From: Streptomyces sp. CB02056
GTDB lineage: Bacteria; Actinomycetota; Actinomycetes; Streptomycetales; Streptomycetaceae
Reading direction: 5' to 3'
Length of the DNA: 64,000 nt
NCBI RefSeq assembly: GCF_001905545.1
Contig: NZ_LIPD01000006.1
Coordinates: forward strand, 124,001-188,000
The position numbers were made by a program, and so were the translations under genes. The notes beneath the pieces were generated by a model, which made no database searches, had not been told where the DNA came from, and saw only the letters and a program-made list of their open reading frames with translations. Positions 16,895 through 25,741 of this stretch are shown piece after piece; position 1 is the first letter of the stretch; the number at the start of each line of letters is the position of its first letter.

Positions 16895-17842
16895 ATGCGC
16901 GCAATAGCCGTCCGGGAGTTCGGTGGCCCAGAGGTCCTGGAGCCGACCGAACTGCCCGAACCGGAGAGCCGTCCCGGCCACATTCGACTCCGCACTCGGC
17001 TGGCCGGCGTCAACTACGCCGACGTCCACCTGCGCGAAGGCTCGTACCCCGCGCCCATGCCCGCCCCGTTCATCCCGGGCAACGAGGTGCTCGGCATCGC
17101 CGAGGACGGGCGCCGCTACATCGCGCTCAGCCGTGGCGGCGGCTATGCCGAAACCGCAGTCGTTCACCGGAAGCTCGCCTTCGAGGTTCCGGACGGCATC
17201 GCCGACCACGACGCCGTCGCCCTCACACTCCAGGGCAACACCGCCTGGCACCTGCTCTTCACCGACCTGCGAGTCACCGCCGGGGACACCGTCCTCGTAC
17301 CGGCCGCAGCGGGTGGGGTCGGTTCGCTCGCCGTCCAGCTCGCCAAGCACGCCGGAGCCAAGGTCGTCGCCATGGCCTCCAGCGAGGAGAAGCGCCGGAT
17401 CGCCGCAGAGTTGGGGGCGGATGCCGTCGTCGACTCCTCCACCGCCGAGCACCTCACCGAACGGATCCTCGACGCCGCCGGCGGCCACGTCACCGCCGCG
17501 ATGGAGATGACCGGCGGCGACGTCGTCCACGCCACCCTCGCCGCCCTCACCCCCCGCGGACGCCTCGCGGTCTTCGGCTCGGTGACCGGTGCGAACGGCC
17601 TCGTCCCCATCACCAGCCTGCTCGCCGGGTCAAAGGCGGTCAGCGGCTTCTGGCTGCCGAACCTCTACCCTTCCCGCACCCACATCAACGACTCAATGTC
17701 CGCGCTGTTCACGGCGGTCACCGAAGGCTGGCTCAAGCCGCTCAACGGCCCGGTGTACAAGCTCGGCCAGGCCCGTCAGGCCCACCACGACCTCGCCGCC
17801 CGCCTCACCACCGGCAAGATCGTCCTTGACGTCGACCGCTGA
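16895..17842 (+). CDS. Zinc-independent quinone oxidoreductase (MDR)
   Basis: A 315-residue NADPH:quinone reductase-like protein. It has the family's N-terminus (MRAIAVREFGGPEVLEPTEL), the segment GVNYADVHLREG and the cofactor-binding AAAGGVGSLAVQLAK. The zinc-ligand cysteines of alcohol dehydrogenases are absent, as expected for this branch. It probably performs one-electron quinone or enone reduction in the cytosol. ATG 16895 is chosen because the family starts there; an in-frame ATG at 16787 would add a non-conserved tail. The IclR-like regulator follows 97 bases downstream and may control it. Confidence 0.9.
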   Translation: MRAIAVREFGGPEVLEPTELPEPESRPGHIRLRTRLAGVNYADVHLREGSYPAPMPAPFIPGNEVLGIAEDGRRYIALSRGGGYAETAVVHRKLAFEVPDGIADHDAVALTLQGNTAWHLLFTDLRVTAGDTVLVPAAAGGVGSLAVQLAKHAGAKVVAMASSEEKRRIAAELGADAVVDSSTAEHLTERILDAAGGHVTAAMEMTGGDVVHATLAALTPRGRLAVFGSVTGANGLVPITSLLAGSKAVSGFWLPNLYPSRTHINDSMSALFTAVTEGWLKPLNGPVYKLGQARQAHHDLAARLTTGKIVLDVDR

Positions 17843-17939
17843 CCGGCTGCCCTCCCGTACGCCTGCCCCAGGCGGGTTACCGCGGAACGTCCCCCTCGCG
17901 CCGTCGCCGGACGACGCGACGATCCCCCGGAAGCCGAAC

Positions 17940-18794
17940 ATGACGAGCACTACCACGCCCGCGCCCGACGCGGTGCCCGAGCAGCACCAGGACGAGGCAC
18001 CGAGCAAGCCGCCGTCCTCACTCGCGGCCCGCGCTTTCGCCGTCCAGCGGGCCTTTACCCAGCTCTCCGGCGAGGTGCACTCGTTGCGCTCCATCGCTGC
18101 TACCGCAGGCCTGGATGACGCCACCACCCATCGGATCCTCAAGACCGGTGTAACCGGCGGCGTCTTCGAACAGATCGGCCGCGGCCGCTACCGCCTCGGG
18201 ACCGGCACCGCCCGCGCCGGTGTCCAGGCCATGGCCCACTCCCCCAGCGCCGCGTCCACCCACACCATCCTCGAACGCCTCCACGCCGCTACCGACGGCC
18301 TCGCCCTGCTCTACGTCCTCTCCCCCTTCGGCGGCGCGAAGCGCCTGTGCACCGACTACGTCATCGGCGACATCGATCCCGCCGAAGTCGGCATGTCCGC
18401 CGAGGACGTCGTCTCCGTCTCCCGCTCTCTGCGGACCGGCGCCTCCGGACGAGTCATCCTCGCTTACCTGCCCCAGACCATCCAGGACCTGGTGCTCGCC
18501 GAGGAGGTCCCGCCGACCGCCGGCCCCGGCGTGATCCGCGACAACGACGCCCTCAACGCATCCCTCGACGAGATCCGCCACCTCGGCTTCGGAGTCGGCC
18601 GTCAGGAGTGCATGCCCGGCTGGGACTCCGTCTCCGCCCCGGTCCTGTGGCACGACTCCATCATGGGCTCCGTCCTCCTGCTTCGGCGCTCCGCCGATAT
18701 GCCCACCGACCTGCGCCCGTTGATCTACCACACCCGCAAGGCGGCCGAGAGCATCAGCGAGCTGACCACGAGCCCGATCGCGGCTGCCATGTAG
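17940..18794 (+). CDS. IclR-like transcriptional regulator
   Basis: A 284-residue regulator. A disordered N-terminus of ~25 residues precedes a winged helix-turn-helix (SLRSIAATAGLDDATTHRIL), then an IclR/GAF-like effector domain (LERLHAATDGLALLYVLSPF; GASGRVILAYLP). The segment GMSAEDVVSVSRSLRTGASG corresponds to the IclR hinge before the ligand pocket. It should bind a small organic acid or aromatic compound and control neighbouring catabolic genes; the ligand is unknown. A strong hairpin terminator follows it. Confidence 0.82.
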   Translation: MTSTTTPAPDAVPEQHQDEAPSKPPSSLAARAFAVQRAFTQLSGEVHSLRSIAATAGLDDATTHRILKTGVTGGVFEQIGRGRYRLGTGTARAGVQAMAHSPSAASTHTILERLHAATDGLALLYVLSPFGGAKRLCTDYVIGDIDPAEVGMSAEDVVSVSRSLRTGASGRVILAYLPQTIQDLVLAEEVPPTAGPGVIRDNDALNASLDEIRHLGFGVGRQECMPGWDSVSAPVLWHDSIMGSVLLLRRSADMPTDLRPLIYHTRKAAESISELTTSPIAAAM

Positions 18795-18816
18795 CCCACA
18801 GCCGCCGAGCCTGCCC

Positions 18817-18854
18817 AGCGCTGCCACCCGTGAACGGAACCGGGTGGCAGCGCT
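18817..18854 (+). terminator. Intrinsic terminator after the IclR-like gene
   Basis: AGCGCTGCCACCCG (18817-18830) pairs perfectly over 14 bases with CGGGTGGCAGCGCT (18841-18854) around a 10-base loop. It begins 22 bases past the stop codon. There is no T-tract, which is usual in high-GC actinomycetes. Confidence 0.75.
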
Positions 18855-18970
18855 GAGGATTCCGGAACCCTCCCAGCCTCTCTCCGAACTCGGACCGGGC
18901 GTCCCAACGTCGTGTACCGGTCACTTTACGGCGGTGGCACTTACCGGCGTGATTCGGCAGGATCCCTCCC

Positions 18971-20761
18971 ATGAGGTCTCAGGACACAGGGCTGTCACCC
19001 GCGTGGGTCGCGCGGAAGGTCGTAGCGTACGACGAACTCCAGGCCGTGGCAGGATCGCTGTGGTGGTTGCAGTCCGACCCCGATCACGGCGGGGTCCGGC
19101 GCGTGATGTGTTTGGAGCGATCCGGCAATGCCTCCGCGGTGACGCCGTCCGACTTCTCCGTCGGGGGCGAGCTCCACGCCTACGGCGGCGGCAGCTTCGC
19201 CGTGGTGGAGGGCGCGGTGTGGTTCATCGGGGACCGCGGTTCCCTCTTCCGCCAACCACTCGGCCGCGCGCCGGACAGGATCGTTCCCGTCCGTGGCTCC
19301 GAGCACTACGGCGACCTCACTCCGGGCCCCGAGGGCAGCGTGTTCGCGGTCCGTGGTGACGGCGCTGCGGACGAGATCGTCGCGGTGACTCCGGCCGGAG
19401 ACGTTCAGATCCTGGTTCGCTCCTCCAAATTCCTCTCCTGTCCCCGCCTTGCAGGGGACGCCCTGGCGTACCTGGAGTGGGGCCGGGACCAGATGCCTTG
19501 GGACAGCTGCCGCCTCCTGCTGGCCGACATCCGATCCGGCCGCCCCGGAGCGGGTCGGGTCGTCGCAGGCGGCTCCTCGGAGTCCGTGGTCCAGCCGTCT
19601 TGGGGGCCCGACGGACTGCTGTACTTCATGTCCGACCGAACGGGTTGGTGGAACCTCTACCGGCTTCGCGACGACACGGTGACGGCGGTCCTGCCCACCG
19701 ATGCGGACTGTGCGCCGGCACCCTGGGAGGCGGGCTACCAGTCGTACGGATTCGCCCCCGACGGCACCGTCGTGCTGACCCTACTGAACGGGTTCTCCAC
19801 CGAACTCGTCGCTGTCGATCCCACAGGCAGTCGGCGCCGGCTCGGCCCGAACCTCACCTCGGTGAAGCCGTACATCGCGGTCGACGACGGCCGGCTTGCC
19901 GTGATCGGCTCCACCCCGTCGTCCGCCCCGGGCTTGTGGTCGCTCGACCTCGCGGCACAAGCCGACGCCCCGGCTGTCCCGATAAGCACTGGGTGCGTGC
20001 CCGCCCCGCCCTGGTCGCCCGTCCCGCCGTCGATGGACACCGCCCGGGGTGGCGACGGCCGTGTGAGCTTCCTGCTCCACCGACCGGCAGAGACGGCAGC
20101 ACCCGTGCCGCTTCTGGTCCGAGCACACCCCGGCCCGACGGACGATGTGCCCCTGCGGCTGGACTGGACGACCCAGTTCTTCGTCAGTCACGGATTCGCC
20201 GTCGCCGACGTCCTCTACCGGGGCAGCACCGGCCGGGGTCGTGCGTTCCGGCGGGCGTTGCACGGCCACTGGGGCGAGTACGACGTCGAGGACTGTGCCG
20301 CGGTGGCCGAGCACCTGCGCTCGACCGGCGCGGCACTGCCCGGGGCGATGTTCATCAGCGGCGCGAGCGCCGGCGGGTACACGGCGCTCCAGGCAGCGAG
20401 TCGTCCCGGGCCGTTCGCCGGCGCGACGGCCACCTCGGCAATCATCGACCCCGCACGGTGGGAGCTGTCCGTCCCGGAGTTCCAGCGTCCCCACTCGGCC
20501 GTGCTGCGGGGGCCTGCCGGAGCAGTGACGCCGGAACGGATCCGTTGTCCCGTGCTAGTGATCCACGGAACCGCTGACACGATCACGTCCGCCAAGGAGG
20601 CCATGCAGTTCGCCCAGGACCTGGCCGCCCTCGGCGGTGGCCACGACAGCCTGATGCTGGACGGCGGCGACCACTACCTGTCAGCGCCCGCCGCCCGGGA
20701 ACAGGCCCTCCGCGCCGAACTCGATTTCTACCGCCGCCTCATGAGCCGCCCGAGAGCGTGA
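18971..20761 (+). CDS. S9-family prolyl oligopeptidase-like serine peptidase
   Basis: A 596-residue two-domain peptidase. The N-terminal ~340 residues form a beta-propeller with WxxD/G repeats (PSWGPDGLLYFMSDRTGWWN). The C-terminal alpha/beta-hydrolase domain holds the triad S466 (SGASAGGY), D536 (HGTADT) and H568 (GGDHY). It should cleave short peptides after Pro or small residues; no signal peptide is visible, so it is cytoplasmic. ATG 18971 is supported by GGATCCCTCCC just upstream and the conserved start. Its last 23 bases overlap the convergent regulator gene. Confidence 0.9.
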   Translation: MRSQDTGLSPAWVARKVVAYDELQAVAGSLWWLQSDPDHGGVRRVMCLERSGNASAVTPSDFSVGGELHAYGGGSFAVVEGAVWFIGDRGSLFRQPLGRAPDRIVPVRGSEHYGDLTPGPEGSVFAVRGDGAADEIVAVTPAGDVQILVRSSKFLSCPRLAGDALAYLEWGRDQMPWDSCRLLLADIRSGRPGAGRVVAGGSSESVVQPSWGPDGLLYFMSDRTGWWNLYRLRDDTVTAVLPTDADCAPAPWEAGYQSYGFAPDGTVVLTLLNGFSTELVAVDPTGSRRRLGPNLTSVKPYIAVDDGRLAVIGSTPSSAPGLWSLDLAAQADAPAVPISTGCVPAPPWSPVPPSMDTARGGDGRVSFLLHRPAETAAPVPLLVRAHPGPTDDVPLRLDWTTQFFVSHGFAVADVLYRGSTGRGRAFRRALHGHWGEYDVEDCAAVAEHLRSTGAALPGAMFISGASAGGYTALQAASRPGPFAGATATSAIIDPARWELSVPEFQRPHSAVLRGPAGAVTPERIRCPVLVIHGTADTITSAKEAMQFAQDLAALGGGHDSLMLDGGDHYLSAPAAREQALRAELDFYRRLMSRPRA

Positions 20762-22073
20762 CGGCCATGCCGTCGGCTTCGGGCAGCACGACCCGGGCGA
20801 ACTCGCGAAGCTCCCGGGCCGGGGCGTAGTCGTCGTGGGCCCGCAGGTCGGCCAGGACGCCGGCCACCCGCTCGATGCACCGGCCTGACCCTGTCCTGGC
20901 GGCATAGGCGACGGCGTCCCGGCCGGCCGCGCACGCCCGGTCGAGGTGCCCGGTACGCAGCCAGGTGGCGGCGAGCAGGGCGGCATCGATCGCTCGCCGG
21001 CGGACCCGGTCCTCGCCGACACCGCTGAGGGCCTCGGCGAGTTGGCTCCTCGCGGCCGGGGCGCGACCGAGGTCGTGGAGACAGTGGGCGACCTCGTCCG
21101 CGAGGTAGGCGTGGTTGAAGTAGCGGATCCAGGTGGGCTCGTCCTGGTGGTCAGCAGTGTCGAGCAGCTTCTCGGCCTGGATGATCAGCTTGGTCGCCTC
21201 GGTCTCCCTGCGCATCCTGGCGTTCGCGCGAGCCACGACCGCGGTGATGGCAGCCCGGGTTGCCGGGCTCGCGGCAGTCCCGGCCGCTGCCTGGGCCGAG
21301 GCCGCCCAACGCAGGGCGGTCTCCGGCTCGCCGCAGTGCAGCGCGAGGTGCCCGAGGTTCACCGCCACGAGGTAGGCGCTGTACGCCTGGTCATTGGTCA
21401 CAGCCGTCAGGGTGAGCGCGCGCCGGTAGTACGCCTGGGCCTGGTCGGGGCTTCCGGTGTCGACCGCCTGGTATCCGGCGAGCTCGCAGAATCCGGCCGT
21501 GAGCCTTGCACGCCGGCGAGCGACCGATTCGTCCGCGGCCTGGCGGCGAAGAAGCGCTTCGAGTTCGTTGTCGATGTAGGAGCTGACCTGTCGCTGGTAC
21601 TGCCGAGCCCCGTGCGTGTGGTCGAGCTGACGGAACAGATCGAGTATTCCCTCGGCGGCACCGATATCGGCTTCGGTCACCGGCAGCGACGTTGCAGTTC
21701 CCTCGATCAGGGAGCTGACGGACAGCCAGTCGGCGACCAGACCGTCCGCCTGTGCCAAAGGAGACGCGACGGGCGCCGTCGTCTGCTCACCCTGACTGTG
21801 CCGGTGGACCACTTCCGTTCGACCGTCGTCCTCCCTCGGGGTGACTGCCAGCTCGTCGACAGTATCCGAGCTTCCGGGGAGCAGGGAGCGCAACTGGGTC
21901 GCGGAGACCTTCAGCAGTCTCGCGAGCTTCGGCATCTGCCACGGTTGCGGCGTCGCCGTGCCCTTCTCCCAGCGATGGACTGTTGTGCGGTCGACGTCCA
22001 TCAGTCTCGCCAACTGCTCCTGGGTGTAGCCGGCCGCCCTGCGCTGCACGGCGAGCCGTCCCCATCGTGTCAT
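20739..22073 (-). CDS. XRE-family regulator with TPR-like repeats
   Basis: A 444-residue regulator. An N-terminal helix-turn-helix (TQEQLARLMDVDRTTVHRWE, residues about 17-36) is followed from residue 140 by paired helices rich in Ala/Leu, consistent with tetratricopeptide repeats (QAQAYYRRALTLTAVTNDQA; PETALRWAASAQAA). Proteins of this build are common Streptomyces regulators of specialised-metabolite and conserved hypothetical loci. It is divergent from the small membrane-protein gene at 22338 and the preQ0 operon, so it is the best candidate for their transcriptional control. The overlap with the S9 gene at the 3' end is only 23 bases. Confidence 0.85.
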   Translation of the reverse strand: MTRWGRLAVQRRAAGYTQEQLARLMDVDRTTVHRWEKGTATPQPWQMPKLARLLKVSATQLRSLLPGSSDTVDELAVTPREDDGRTEVVHRHSQGEQTTAPVASPLAQADGLVADWLSVSSLIEGTATSLPVTEADIGAAEGILDLFRQLDHTHGARQYQRQVSSYIDNELEALLRRQAADESVARRRARLTAGFCELAGYQAVDTGSPDQAQAYYRRALTLTAVTNDQAYSAYLVAVNLGHLALHCGEPETALRWAASAQAAAGTAASPATRAAITAVVARANARMRRETEATKLIIQAEKLLDTADHQDEPTWIRYFNHAYLADEVAHCLHDLGRAPAARSQLAEALSGVGEDRVRRRAIDAALLAATWLRTGHLDRACAAGRDAVAYAARTGSGRCIERVAGVLADLRAHDDYAPARELREFARVVLPEADGMAVTLSGGS

Positions 22074-22337
22074 CGCATTCCCCCAAGAGTTCCCGGTCCG
22101 CCAACTGCCCAGGTCATCGGCACCTTTTCAACATCACTGCTACACGTTGCCACAAGTCTGCACTGTTGCACTGGGCTTGGCAGGTGCTTCCGTATGAGCC
22201 CCAAGGATTTCCCGCCTTGGATCGGGGCTGACCCTCCGCACTGCCGCAGCCGGACGCACCTCGGCGTCTCGCGCATTCCGGCTGTGCCCGGGGCACCACC
22301 ACCACCCGGCTCAGCAGCTCTCCAGACAAGGAAGCCG
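22074..22337. promoter_or_regulatory. Divergent promoter region between XRE-TPR regulator and preQ0 locus
   Basis: This 264-base gap separates the divergent starts at 22073 and 22338. It contains spaced repeats ACGTTGCCAC (22144) and TGTTGCAC (22164) that could bind the XRE regulator. GAAGG just before 22338 is the ribosome-binding site for the membrane-protein gene. Confidence 0.4.
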
Positions 22338-22715
22338 ATGACCACGATCCTCTCTCCCCCGACCGGTCCCGTGCCCGCTCCCCAGCCGGCCGCACCGCGA
22401 CGGGCCCCGGCGGATCCGTCCGTCGACGTCTCCGACGTCAGGCTCGTTCCCGACCTCAAGGGCGGGCCCGTCTCGCACCTCGCCACGGATGCGCCGACCA
22501 CGAAATCGCCTCGGCGTCCGCCCGGTCCGGCCACCAGGGCACGGGGCGCAGAGCCCGGCGACCCTGTGGAGACGTTCATGTGGACGCTGTGGCTGTTGGG
22601 CAACGTCCTCGTGATCGCCCTCGTGGGGATGCTCGTCGACCACGAGGTGGAGCACCAAGGCGTCGCGCATGGGCAGGCCCCCACCCGCTCCGCGCCCGAC
22701 GTCGGAGAGACCTAG
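22338..22715 (+). CDS. Small single-pass membrane protein heading the preQ0 locus
   Basis: A 125-residue protein. Residues 1-80 are Pro/Ala-rich and probably disordered, with a short ordered segment VDVSDVRLVPDLKGGPVSHL. Residues about 82-102 (TLWLLGNVLVIALVGMLV) form one membrane helix, followed by the His-rich tail HEVEHQGVAHGQ. GAAGG precedes ATG 22338. No family is recognised. It lies 247 bases upstream of queC on the same strand. It could be a membrane anchor, an immunity protein or, less likely, a peptide substrate of the downstream radical SAM enzyme. Confidence 0.6.
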   Translation: MTTILSPPTGPVPAPQPAAPRRAPADPSVDVSDVRLVPDLKGGPVSHLATDAPTTKSPRRPPGPATRARGAEPGDPVETFMWTLWLLGNVLVIALVGMLVDHEVEHQGVAHGQAPTRSAPDVGET

Positions 22716-22962
22716 CCAAGCGGCTTCGGGACATCACCGCGGAATTCACGTGGTGGGCGGGCTGCTTCGCTTTCGCAGTCGCGCGCCTGCTCTGCCCACC
22801 ATCTGACAACGGCTCCGCCCTGGATCGTCAGGGGCGAGGTCCTCGCGTCCAAACCGGCTACGGCCCGTCCGTGCATCGCCGGCCCATCGGCTGGCCCATC
22901 ACGGGCGTGCAACAGCCGGACTCACTCCGACCTCCGGCAGCGGAGGACTACGAGGAAGACGT

Positions 22963-23679
22963 ATGGAGATGACTGAACACGCTCCCCCGCAGCACACGGT
23001 GGTGATCGCCTCCGGTGGGCTGGACAGCACCACCGTCGCGTACTGGCTCGCCGACAGCGGAAGCCGGCTCACGCTGCTCTCCTTCGACTACGGGCAGCGC
23101 CACCGGAAGGAGCTCGGCTTCGCCCGGCAGGCAGCCGACCGTCTGCACGCCCGCCACGAGGTGGTGGACCTGAGCGGCCTCGGCCGCCTGCTGTCGGGAT
23201 CAGCGCTGACGGACCCGTGCGTCGAGGTGCCCGACGGCCACTACACCGCCGAGAGCATGCGCAGCACCGTGGTGCCGAACCGAAACGCGATCATGCTCTC
23301 GGTCGCTGTGGGTGCGGCGGTCGCCGCGGGGGCGGACGCGGTGGCGTTCGGTGCCCACGCCGGCGACCACGCCGTCTACCCGGACTGCCGCACCGAGTTC
23401 TTCGACGTGTTCGCCGAGGTGGCCCGGGTCGGCAACGAGGGGTTCATCGCCGAGGGCTTCCGGCTGCTGGCGCCGTTCATCGACCAGACGAAGGCGGACA
23501 TCGTGCGGGTCGCCAGTCAGGTCGGTGTGCCGTTCGCGGACACCTGGTCGTGCTACCGCGGCGGCGAGCTGCACTGCGGGACGTGCGGGACGTGCACCGA
23601 GCGGATCAAGGCGTTCGCGCTCGCCGAGGTCGAAGACCCGACCGAGTACGCCACCGCGCCCACCGGGGCGGCCCGATGA
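22963..23679 (+). CDS. queC: 7-cyano-7-deazaguanine (preQ0) synthase QueC
   Basis: A 238-residue QueC. The ATP-pyrophosphatase loop SGGLDST is at residues 17-23, and the C-terminal zinc cluster is C...CGTCGTC (SCYRGGELHCGTCGTCTERI). It converts 7-carboxy-7-deazaguanine to preQ0 in two ATP-dependent steps using ammonia. GAGGAAG four bases upstream supports ATG 22963. Its stop overlaps the queD start by four bases, so the three Que genes are co-translated. Together with QueD, QueE and the FolE at 31939 the full GTP-to-preQ0 pathway is present. Confidence 0.96.
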   Translation: MEMTEHAPPQHTVVIASGGLDSTTVAYWLADSGSRLTLLSFDYGQRHRKELGFARQAADRLHARHEVVDLSGLGRLLSGSALTDPCVEVPDGHYTAESMRSTVVPNRNAIMLSVAVGAAVAAGADAVAFGAHAGDHAVYPDCRTEFFDVFAEVARVGNEGFIAEGFRLLAPFIDQTKADIVRVASQVGVPFADTWSCYRGGELHCGTCGTCTERIKAFALAEVEDPTEYATAPTGAAR

Positions 23680-24077
23680 ACGGGGTCGTCATGCCCGGCC
23701 GGCACCGGATCGGAAAGACGTTCCGGTTCGAGGCGGCCCACTCCCTGCCCGACCTGCCGGAGGGGCACCAGTGCGCGCGGATGCACGGCCACTCCTACAC
23801 GGTGGAGTTCGTCCTCACCGCCGACCGGCTGGTGCCGCCCGGCTTCGTCACGGACTTCGGCGACCTCGCCCCGGTGAAGAAACTCATCGACACCACCCTC
23901 GACCACCGGACGCTGAACGACGTCCTGCCGGTCGCGCCGACGTCGGAGAACCTCGCCACCTGGCTGGCCGACTGGTTCGTGGAGCACGTGGAACCCTCGC
24001 TGCCGGGCCGGCTGGCGTCGGTGCGGGTGTCGGAAACGGCGAGCAGTTGGGCCGAGTTCGTGCTGGAGGAGCGGTGA
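23676..24077 (+). CDS. queD: 6-carboxytetrahydropterin synthase QueD
   Basis: A 133-residue PTPS-family enzyme. Zinc ligands H22, H37 and H39 are visible (AAHSL; MHGHSY), with the catalytic C33 in QCARMHGH. The glutamate-containing C-terminal motif is VRVSETASSWAEF. It converts dihydroneopterin triphosphate, the FolE product, to 6-carboxytetrahydropterin. ATG 23676 overlaps the queC stop; an alternative ATG lies 15 bases further in. Its stop overlaps the queE start. Confidence 0.95.
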   Translation: MNGVVMPGRHRIGKTFRFEAAHSLPDLPEGHQCARMHGHSYTVEFVLTADRLVPPGFVTDFGDLAPVKKLIDTTLDHRTLNDVLPVAPTSENLATWLADWFVEHVEPSLPGRLASVRVSETASSWAEFVLEER

Positions 24078-24787
24078 GCGTTCTGGGCGGTGAGGTCGCC
24101 GCCGGAAAGGGCCTGTTGGTGGCGGAGTGCTTCGGACCGACGTTCCAGGGCGAGGGCCCCAGCATCGGGCAGCAGTCCCTGTTCGTCCGGCTGTCGCGGT
24201 GCAACCTGCACTGCCCGGGGTGCGACACCCCGGAGACGTGGGACTGGAGCCGGTTCGACCTGCGCGAGGTGTCCACACGGCGCGGCGTGGAGGACCTGGC
24301 AGCGTGGGTGACGGCCCGCTCGCCGCGGCTGGTGGTGGTCACCGGCGGTGAGCCGCTGCTCCAGCAGCCCCAGCTCGTCGACCTGGTGCAGTTGCTGTCG
24401 GGGCGGCGCGTGGAGGTGGAGACGAACGGCACCGTCGTCCCGCGGCCGGAGCTGGTCGAGTCGGTCGCGGCGTTCAACGTGTCGCCGAAACTGGAAGCCT
24501 TCGCCGCGCCCGGGGACCGACGGATCGTCCCGAAGGCGCTGGAGGCGTTGGCGGCCTGTGGCAAGGCCCGGTTCAAGTTCGTCGTCCACGAGGCCGCCGA
24601 GCTCGACGAAGTCGCCTCCCTGGTCGAGACGTTCTCGCTTCCCGACGTCTGGATCATGCCGGAGGGAACGAGCAGCGAGACGGTCCTCGGCGGAATGCGG
24701 GAGCTGGCGGACGAAGTCCTGGAGCGCGGTTGGAACCTCACCCCGCGACTGCACACGCTGCTCTGGGAGGACGAACGTGGCCGATGA
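24074..24787 (+). CDS. queE: 7-carboxy-7-deazaguanine synthase QueE (radical SAM)
   Basis: A 237-residue radical SAM enzyme. The cluster motif CNLHCPGC uses C43, C47 and C50, preceded by the QueE signature FGPTFQGEGPSIGQ. VVVTGGEPLLQ is the SAM-binding GGE motif and VEVETNGT the substrate strand. It rearranges 6-carboxytetrahydropterin to 7-carboxy-7-deazaguanine. GTG 24074 overlaps the queD stop. The C-terminus also encodes the GGGAGG ribosome-binding site of the downstream reverse-transcriptase-like gene, which overlaps by 11 bases. Confidence 0.95.
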   Translation: MSVLGGEVAAGKGLLVAECFGPTFQGEGPSIGQQSLFVRLSRCNLHCPGCDTPETWDWSRFDLREVSTRRGVEDLAAWVTARSPRLVVVTGGEPLLQQPQLVDLVQLLSGRRVEVETNGTVVPRPELVESVAAFNVSPKLEAFAAPGDRRIVPKALEALAACGKARFKFVVHEAAELDEVASLVETFSLPDVWIMPEGTSSETVLGGMRELADEVLERGWNLTPRLHTLLWEDERGR

Positions 24788-25730
24788 GGACAAGAAGGCG
24801 CCTGGACGGCGCGGTCGTTCCGGCTCCCCGAGGCCGCGCGTGTTGGGTAGCGGCCAAGCATTCGGTGCGGAGGAGAGCGGGATCCTGCATGCCGTCCAGG
24901 CACAGCCAACTATAGCCAACTCCCGCCCTCCGCGCGCACATTCGCTGATGCCGCTCCTCGTCGAACCCCGTCACCTCAAGGCCGCCGCACGGGCCTGCAT
25001 GCGCCGTGCCGGATCGCCGGGCGCCGACAAAATGAGCTGGGCACAGTTCCGTCAGGGCCTGGACAGCCGGCTGGAGGCCTTGGCCGAGGAACTTCGGACG
25101 GGCTCCTGGACGCCGGGTCCGCTGCGCGAGGTGGCGATCACCACCTACACCGGCAAGGCGATGCCCTCGGTGATCCCGACGGTCGCGGACCGGGTCGTCC
25201 AACGGGCGATGCGGTCTGCGATCGAGCCGGTGTTGGAACAGCGGGCGTTCGCCGACTGGGTCTCGGGCTACCGGGCTGGGCGGAACCGAGTCACCGCTGT
25301 GCGCGACTCCGACCGGCACCTACGGGAAGGCTTCCGGTGGGTGGCGGACGTGGACGTGCGGCGGGTGTCGGAGGGGTCGTGCGCGGCCGAGGTCACCGAC
25401 TGGCTGGCCGAGCACGTGGCGGACGGTTCGTTCCTGCGGCTGTTCGAACGGGTGCTGGAGCCGTTGCCGTGTCCGCTCGTCCCGGGCACGGCGCTCGCGC
25501 CGCTGCTGATCAACCTACGGCTGTCGCGGGCGGACGCGAGGCTCGCGGGGCTGCGCACGGTGCGGTTCGCGGACAACTACTGCGTCTTCTGCGGCGGCGC
25601 CGAGCAGGCCGGAGAGGCCCTCGACACCATCACCGGGGCGCTGGCCCGCTGTGGGCTGCGGCCCAACCTCGCCAAATCCAAGGTCTGGGCCGGCGTGAAC
25701 GCCGAAGACCTGTTCCTGATCGCCGGATGA
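24777..25730 (+). CDS. Reverse-transcriptase-like protein with degenerate active site
   Basis: A 317-residue protein with the fingers-palm order of group II intron-like reverse transcriptases: SPGADKMSW (motif 0/1), IPTVADRVVQRAMRSAIEP (motif 2), VSGYRAGRNRV, WVADVDVRR (motif A, D191/D193), PGTALAPLLINLRL (motif B) and VRFADNYC (motif C). Motif C reads FADN (264-267) instead of YADD, so the second metal-binding Asp is Asn, and the aromatic residue after motif A is missing. There is no thumb, maturase or nuclease domain. GGGAGG six bases before GTG 24777 supports the start; residues 1-57 are low complexity, and ATG 24948 is an alternative. It may act as a nucleic-acid-binding or templating subunit rather than an efficient polymerase. 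Confidence 0.8.
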   Translation: MADEDKKAPGRRGRSGSPRPRVLGSGQAFGAEESGILHAVQAQPTIANSRPPRAHSLMPLLVEPRHLKAAARACMRRAGSPGADKMSWAQFRQGLDSRLEALAEELRTGSWTPGPLREVAITTYTGKAMPSVIPTVADRVVQRAMRSAIEPVLEQRAFADWVSGYRAGRNRVTAVRDSDRHLREGFRWVADVDVRRVSEGSCAAEVTDWLAEHVADGSFLRLFERVLEPLPCPLVPGTALAPLLINLRLSRADARLAGLRTVRFADNYCVFCGGAEQAGEALDTITGALARCGLRPNLAKSKVWAGVNAEDLFLIAG

Positions 25731-25741
25731 AGGGGGCATCG

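Noticed and set aside
24777..25730. Retron or group II intron
   Set aside because: No msr/msd-like or intron-domain V/VI structure, maturase or HNH domain is visible, and the gene is embedded in a tightly coupled operon.
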